Below, piece by piece: positions 5,955-8,457 of a DNA stretch of 8,457 bases (the first letter of the stretch is position 1; each line of letters opens with the position of its first letter). Both the position numbers and the translations under genes were made by a program. The notes under the pieces were generated by a model, which saw nothing but the letters and a program-made list of their open reading frames with translations, was not told where the DNA came from and did no database searches. Source of the DNA: Desulfurococcales archaeon (GTDB taxonomy: Archaea; Thermoproteota; Thermoprotei_A; Sulfolobales; NBVN01); the NCBI GenBank assembly GCA_027083115.1, contig JALWQN010000017.1, positions 1-8,457 on the forward strand. Reading direction: 5' to 3'.

Positions 5955-6905
5955 TTAGGGCCTTACTAACTTTGGTTTGGGCATTCTTGCTTCCTTGGTG
6001 ATAAAGTCCTCAGCCCTTACTTCAGGGTTGCGTATCTTGAACCTCTCTTCAGCACTGACCAAACCCCTCTCATGGTAGGATAGCGTCTCCCAGTAACAAT
6101 CCTCATAATTTCTTAGGGCAATTACTTCAGCCAACCACTTAATTGATTTCCAACCGAAGAGCCCAGGTAGAACTACTCTTATTGGGTAGCCATGTTCTAG
6201 CTTGAGGGGATTACCCCCTAAGTGAGTAACTAGGTAAGCCTTATTATTCAAAGCCTCCTCAGCAGGAATTACCGTTGAATAACCATCAAGGCTTAATAAA
6301 CCTAACCACCTGTCATTAATGTCTGATCCGGCCATTCTTAGAGCTTCTTTAAGCCTTAACCCCTTAATACCACCTAATTTAACACTCCAACCAGTAACGC
6401 AGTGGAAGAGTTTGTCATCCAAGTCATAAGAACTCCTGATTAAATCATCAACACTTAATCTGCTCTCCAGTCCTTCGTCAGACCTAATCACTATGTGATC
6501 TAGGGCATTAAGGGTTAATCCTCCTGGTTCGGCCCTATAAGGAATTAGCTGAGGTATCATTTTCTGTGTTGGGCTGTAGCTCTCACCCCAAATCTCCTTA
6601 TTGAAGGTTATATCCATCACTTTTCCTTCAGAATACTTTCCTGAAGCATGAAGCTCTTCCCTAGCCTCATCCTTAAGCTGACTTATTGTTTGTGAGTATA
6701 GGCCTCCAGAAACGTTAAGTAGGTGTGTGGAGAGCTCAATAACCCTTAACGTCCCCACATTAACGCCGCCCTCACCAACAAGTTCGTAGGAGTAGAGATT
6801 GAATCGCCTTCCTGAGAACTCCCAGTAGGGCTCATCAACTAACCTTAATTTAGTTGTGATGAAGTTATTCAGGAGTTCAACGGCCTCCCTAACTACGTTA
6901 ATCAC
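5955..6905 (-). CDS. Molybdopterin oxidoreductase, sulfite oxidase / YedY (MsrP) fold
   Basis: The 316-residue protein holds an oxidoreductase molybdopterin-binding domain (PF00174 type) at about residues 135-265. C169 in FHCVTGW is the expected molybdenum ligand. GYSTVIPAEEAL (208-219), LVTHLGGNPLKLEHGYPIR (225-243) and LPGLFGWKSIKW (246-257) are the usual substrate- and cofactor-contacting segments. There is no cytochrome b5 domain, no room for the sulfite-oxidase dimerisation domain, and no Tat signal, so a cytoplasmic monofunctional subunit is likely; the electron acceptor and substrate are unknown. The first 125 residues match nothing I know; most relatives have a signal peptide or short lead there. 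Start GTG 6905 is the first standard start after an in-frame TAA (6977-6975) and has no ribosome binding site, so the N-terminus is doubtful (see the small ORF at 6925-7026). Confidence 0.85.
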   Translation of the reverse strand: MINVVREAVELLNNFITTKLRLVDEPYWEFSGRRFNLYSYELVGEGGVNVGTLRVIELSTHLLNVSGGLYSQTISQLKDEAREELHASGKYSEGKVMDITFNKEIWGESYSPTQKMIPQLIPYRAEPGGLTLNALDHIVIRSDEGLESRLSVDDLIRSSYDLDDKLFHCVTGWSVKLGGIKGLRLKEALRMAGSDINDRWLGLLSLDGYSTVIPAEEALNNKAYLVTHLGGNPLKLEHGYPIRVVLPGLFGWKSIKWLAEVIALRNYEDCYWETLSYHERGLVSAEERFKIRNPEVRAEDFITKEARMPKPKLVRP

Positions 6906-6924
6906 GTTACTGTACTGGGTTAGT

Positions 6925-7026
6925 TCAGCACTTCCTGAGCACTCGAAGCTTACCGTGTATCGATGACTTACCCATTAAGTGCTTGTTGTTCCTTAATAGG
7001 CAGCCTGTTAGTGAGGCCTTACCCAT
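6925..7026 (-). CDS. Possible 33-residue leaderless small ORF with internal duplication
   Basis: An ATG at 7026 opens 33 codons ending in TGA (6927-6925), 19 bases before the GTG of the molybdoenzyme. A CTTAAA box at 7051-7056 is centred about 26 bases before this ATG, so a transcript from it would start at or next to the ATG. The peptide is very basic and is two imperfect 17-residue copies: MGKASLTGCL and, from the second ATG at 6975, MGKSSIHGKL. Alternatively this is the true beginning of the molybdoenzyme separated by a frame break: the downstream gene's frame is +1 relative to it and stays open from 6974 to 6906. Leader peptide, frame break and chance are all possible. Confidence 0.35.
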   Translation of the reverse strand: MGKASLTGCLLRNNKHLMGKSSIHGKLRVLRKC

Positions 7027-7029
7027 TAA
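6967..7029 (-). repeat. Direct repeat of CTTACCCATTAA, 51 bases apart
   Basis: The 12-base word occurs exactly at 6967-6978 and 7018-7029 (plus-strand spelling). The spacing of 51 bases equals 17 codons and keeps both ATG codons of the small ORF in frame, so it looks like a small tandem duplication that has since diverged. A related 11-base word, ATTAAGTGCTT, overlaps the first copy (6974-6984) and recurs at 7068-7078. Confidence 0.6.
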
Positions 7030-7050
7030 TGACGCCGAAATACGTAGTGG

Positions 7051-7056
7051 TTTAAG
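7051..7056 (-). promoter_or_regulatory. TATA-like box upstream of the small ORF and molybdoenzyme
   Basis: On the minus strand this reads CTTAAA in an A/T-rich context. It lies between the stop of the transglutaminase-like gene (7085-7087) and the ATG at 7026, with spacing that predicts a leaderless transcript from that ATG. A second weaker box (TTTATT, about 7060-7065) overlaps the region. Confidence 0.35.
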
Positions 7057-7084
7057 TGAATAAATCTATTAAGTGCTTATGGAG

Positions 7085-8457
7085 TTAGCTCAAATTAAAA
7101 ATCCTTACATAAGCTATCTTATTGTTCCACCAAACAATGAGTTCGTAGGTGCCTGGACTCAACTTGTTTTGGACAGCTGCCCTACTGAACTTAATTACTG
7201 TCTCCCCATCAACAACGCCCCAATAATCTGCTGTGATGTAGGGAACTCCCTGAAGCACGTAGCCCTTCTTAACAACACCTAAGACTGGCTGCGGTGATCC
7301 GCTATAGAATAACACAGAAATATCTGGTGATGTCGAGTTCACATTAATGATGAATTCATCACCTAATTCTGCACTTACTTCAGGAACCCCGCAAGCCTGT
7401 GGCTCAAGAATGACAAGAATTAGTGATGGAGTCAGCTCCTTAACTAGCACCGTGGTTCCGTCGGGCCTGAACTTAACTTGCTCCAGAAATACGTTGCCTT
7501 CCTTCAAGTAAGCGTGAAGGCAGCCTTTATATGTAGGCAGTATTCCAGACTGGATGCTTCCCCAAGACTCATTAAGGACAAGATTAATTCTCCAAGCAAT
7601 CCATTCAGGCGATTTATTGCTGTACCAATCTATTGGGATAACGTACTCGAAGTAAGCTATGGGCGGCTTAAGGGGTGGTTCCTGATTAGGTAAGTAATTG
7701 CTTAAGTAACTCCATAAACCATCCAAGTATTTCGGGTAGTTGTTTGAGTTGTACCCTTCACTCAATAAGTAATTGTTTATGCTTCCTCCCAGGTAATTAA
7801 GGTCCTCAGCACTTATGGGTGGAGGGTAAACGTAGCTCATTGCTGAGTTACTTAACTTAACTTCCGAGACCTTAACTTTTCCTGTGGTGTTTACCTCACC
7901 CACATATAGGGTTACGTTATTTATGTGGGCGCCTGCGAGCTCGCTATAGCCATAGTAATCTGTTAAGAGATTCATGGGGTAGGTCTGGTTTACCCATGGA
8001 ACTAGGAAGTAAGTACCTCCGAGCACGTATCCCGCCTCAACATGCCCTACCTTAATGTTGGAGTAGCTTATGTCTGCAACAACGATCCTATCGTAGAGGC
8101 CGGTTCCGAAGAGAAGCGATGCCTCAAGGAGTGAGAGGTCCTCACAATCACCGAACCTATTTTTCAGTGTTTCAGTAGGTTTCTGAACGTAATTAGGTAC
8201 CTTAAAAGCTGATTCATCAGTCCTGTACTTTATGTTGTTAGCTACCCACTCAGCAATCCTTACTGCAGTTAAGTTGGGATCGTCATCAACCATTAATGCC
8301 TTAGATAAGTTTCTAAGGATCCCTGACTGGGATAGTGCGCAAGCAACATCTCCTGCGGTCAGGACATACCTGCTGAAGTCACTGCATTGCGGACTGACTT
8401 GGGTTGTTGAAGGATTAATGATTACTGCCTTAACAACTGTTTTGGTTGTTGTAGTTG
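7085..8457 (-). CDS. Secreted transglutaminase-like cysteine protease-fold protein (5' end missing)
   Basis: The frame stays open from the TAA at 7085-7087 to the right edge, so the protein has at least 456 residues and its start lies outside; the Met at 8293 is internal. Numbering from that Met, a transglutaminase-like core spans about 1-115: FGDCEDLSLL with catalytic Cys50 and VGHVEAGY with His84. The third, Asp, position is unclear; FLVPWVN follows, perhaps with Asn102 there. Two proline-rich linkers (157-161, 202-212) and a C-terminal beta-sandwich-like domain (about 303-402, ending LSPGTYELIVWW) follow. Before the Met the frame encodes a Thr-rich run (TTTTKT) at the window edge and two cysteines. 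The Thr-rich stretch and seven or more N-x-S/T sequons suggest an extracellular, glycosylated, probably membrane-tethered protein. Members of this superfamily cleave or crosslink peptides; the substrate is unknown. Confidence 0.75.
   Translation of the reverse strand, partial: TTTTKTVVKAVIINPSTTQVSPQCSDFSRYVLTAGDVACALSQSGILRNLSKALMVDDDPNLTAVRIAEWVANNIKYRTDESAFKVPNYVQKPTETLKNRFGDCEDLSLLEASLLFGTGLYDRIVVADISYSNIKVGHVEAGYVLGGTYFLVPWVNQTYPMNLLTDYYGYSELAGAHINNVTLYVGEVNTTGKVKVSEVKLSNSAMSYVYPPPISAEDLNYLGGSINNYLLSEGYNSNNYPKYLDGLWSYLSNYLPNQEPPLKPPIAYFEYVIPIDWYSNKSPEWIAWRINLVLNESWGSIQSGILPTYKGCLHAYLKEGNVFLEQVKFRPDGTTVLVKELTPSLILVILEPQACGVPEVSAELGDEFIINVNSTSPDISVLFYSGSPQPVLGVVKKGYVLQGVPYITADYWGVVDGETVIKFSRAAVQNKLSPGTYELIVWWNNKIAYVRIFNLS

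Noticed and set aside
7073..7693. Plus-strand frames of 69 and 71 codons
   Set aside because: Antisense to the transglutaminase-like gene.

Overview
The window looks like a piece of a hyperthermophilic crenarchaeal chromosome, probably Thermoproteales of the Caldivirga/Vulcanisaeta kind. The family-level placement is a guess from gene style, not from a marker gene. The archaeal evidence is a compact archaeal-type tRNA-Arg, A/T-rich boxes about 26 bases before likely transcription starts, near-leaderless genes, GAGGTG-type ribosome binding sites, heavy GTG/TTG start use, and genes such as an ABC-class ATPase of the COG3044 type. From about 970 to the right edge the DNA is rich in CTTAA/TTAAG words (Leu-TTA next to AGG or AAG codons). 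The left 860 bases are not.

Left part (1-940): the 3' end of an unidentified gene, then a GNAT acetyltransferase (105-551, +) with a good ribosome binding site, then about 310 bases without an intact gene. On the minus strand that stretch holds a degraded or very short reading frame (649-822) with a convincing TATA box, just downstream of a minus-strand tRNA-Arg(CCG) at 862-939.

Centre (972-4366, -): a two-gene operon, ABC-class ATPase (COG3044/PF09818 type) followed after 5 bases by a family II inorganic pyrophosphatase carrying a regulatory CBS-DRTGG-CBS insert. Divergent from it, on the plus strand, are two genes I cannot name: a 201-residue protein with a two-helix membrane hairpin and a 258-residue cysteine-rich soluble protein.

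Right part (5955-8457, -): a cytoplasmic-looking molybdopterin oxidoreductase of the sulfite oxidase/YedY fold with a long unplaced N-terminal region; a possible 33-codon leaderless small gene with an internal duplication just before it; and a secreted transglutaminase-like protein that runs off the right edge. The window has no CRISPR array, no insertion sequence and no rRNA that I can see. The most notable items are the unnamed membrane/Cys-rich pair, the small ORF or frame break in front of the molybdoenzyme, and the promoter-bearing remnant beside the tRNA.
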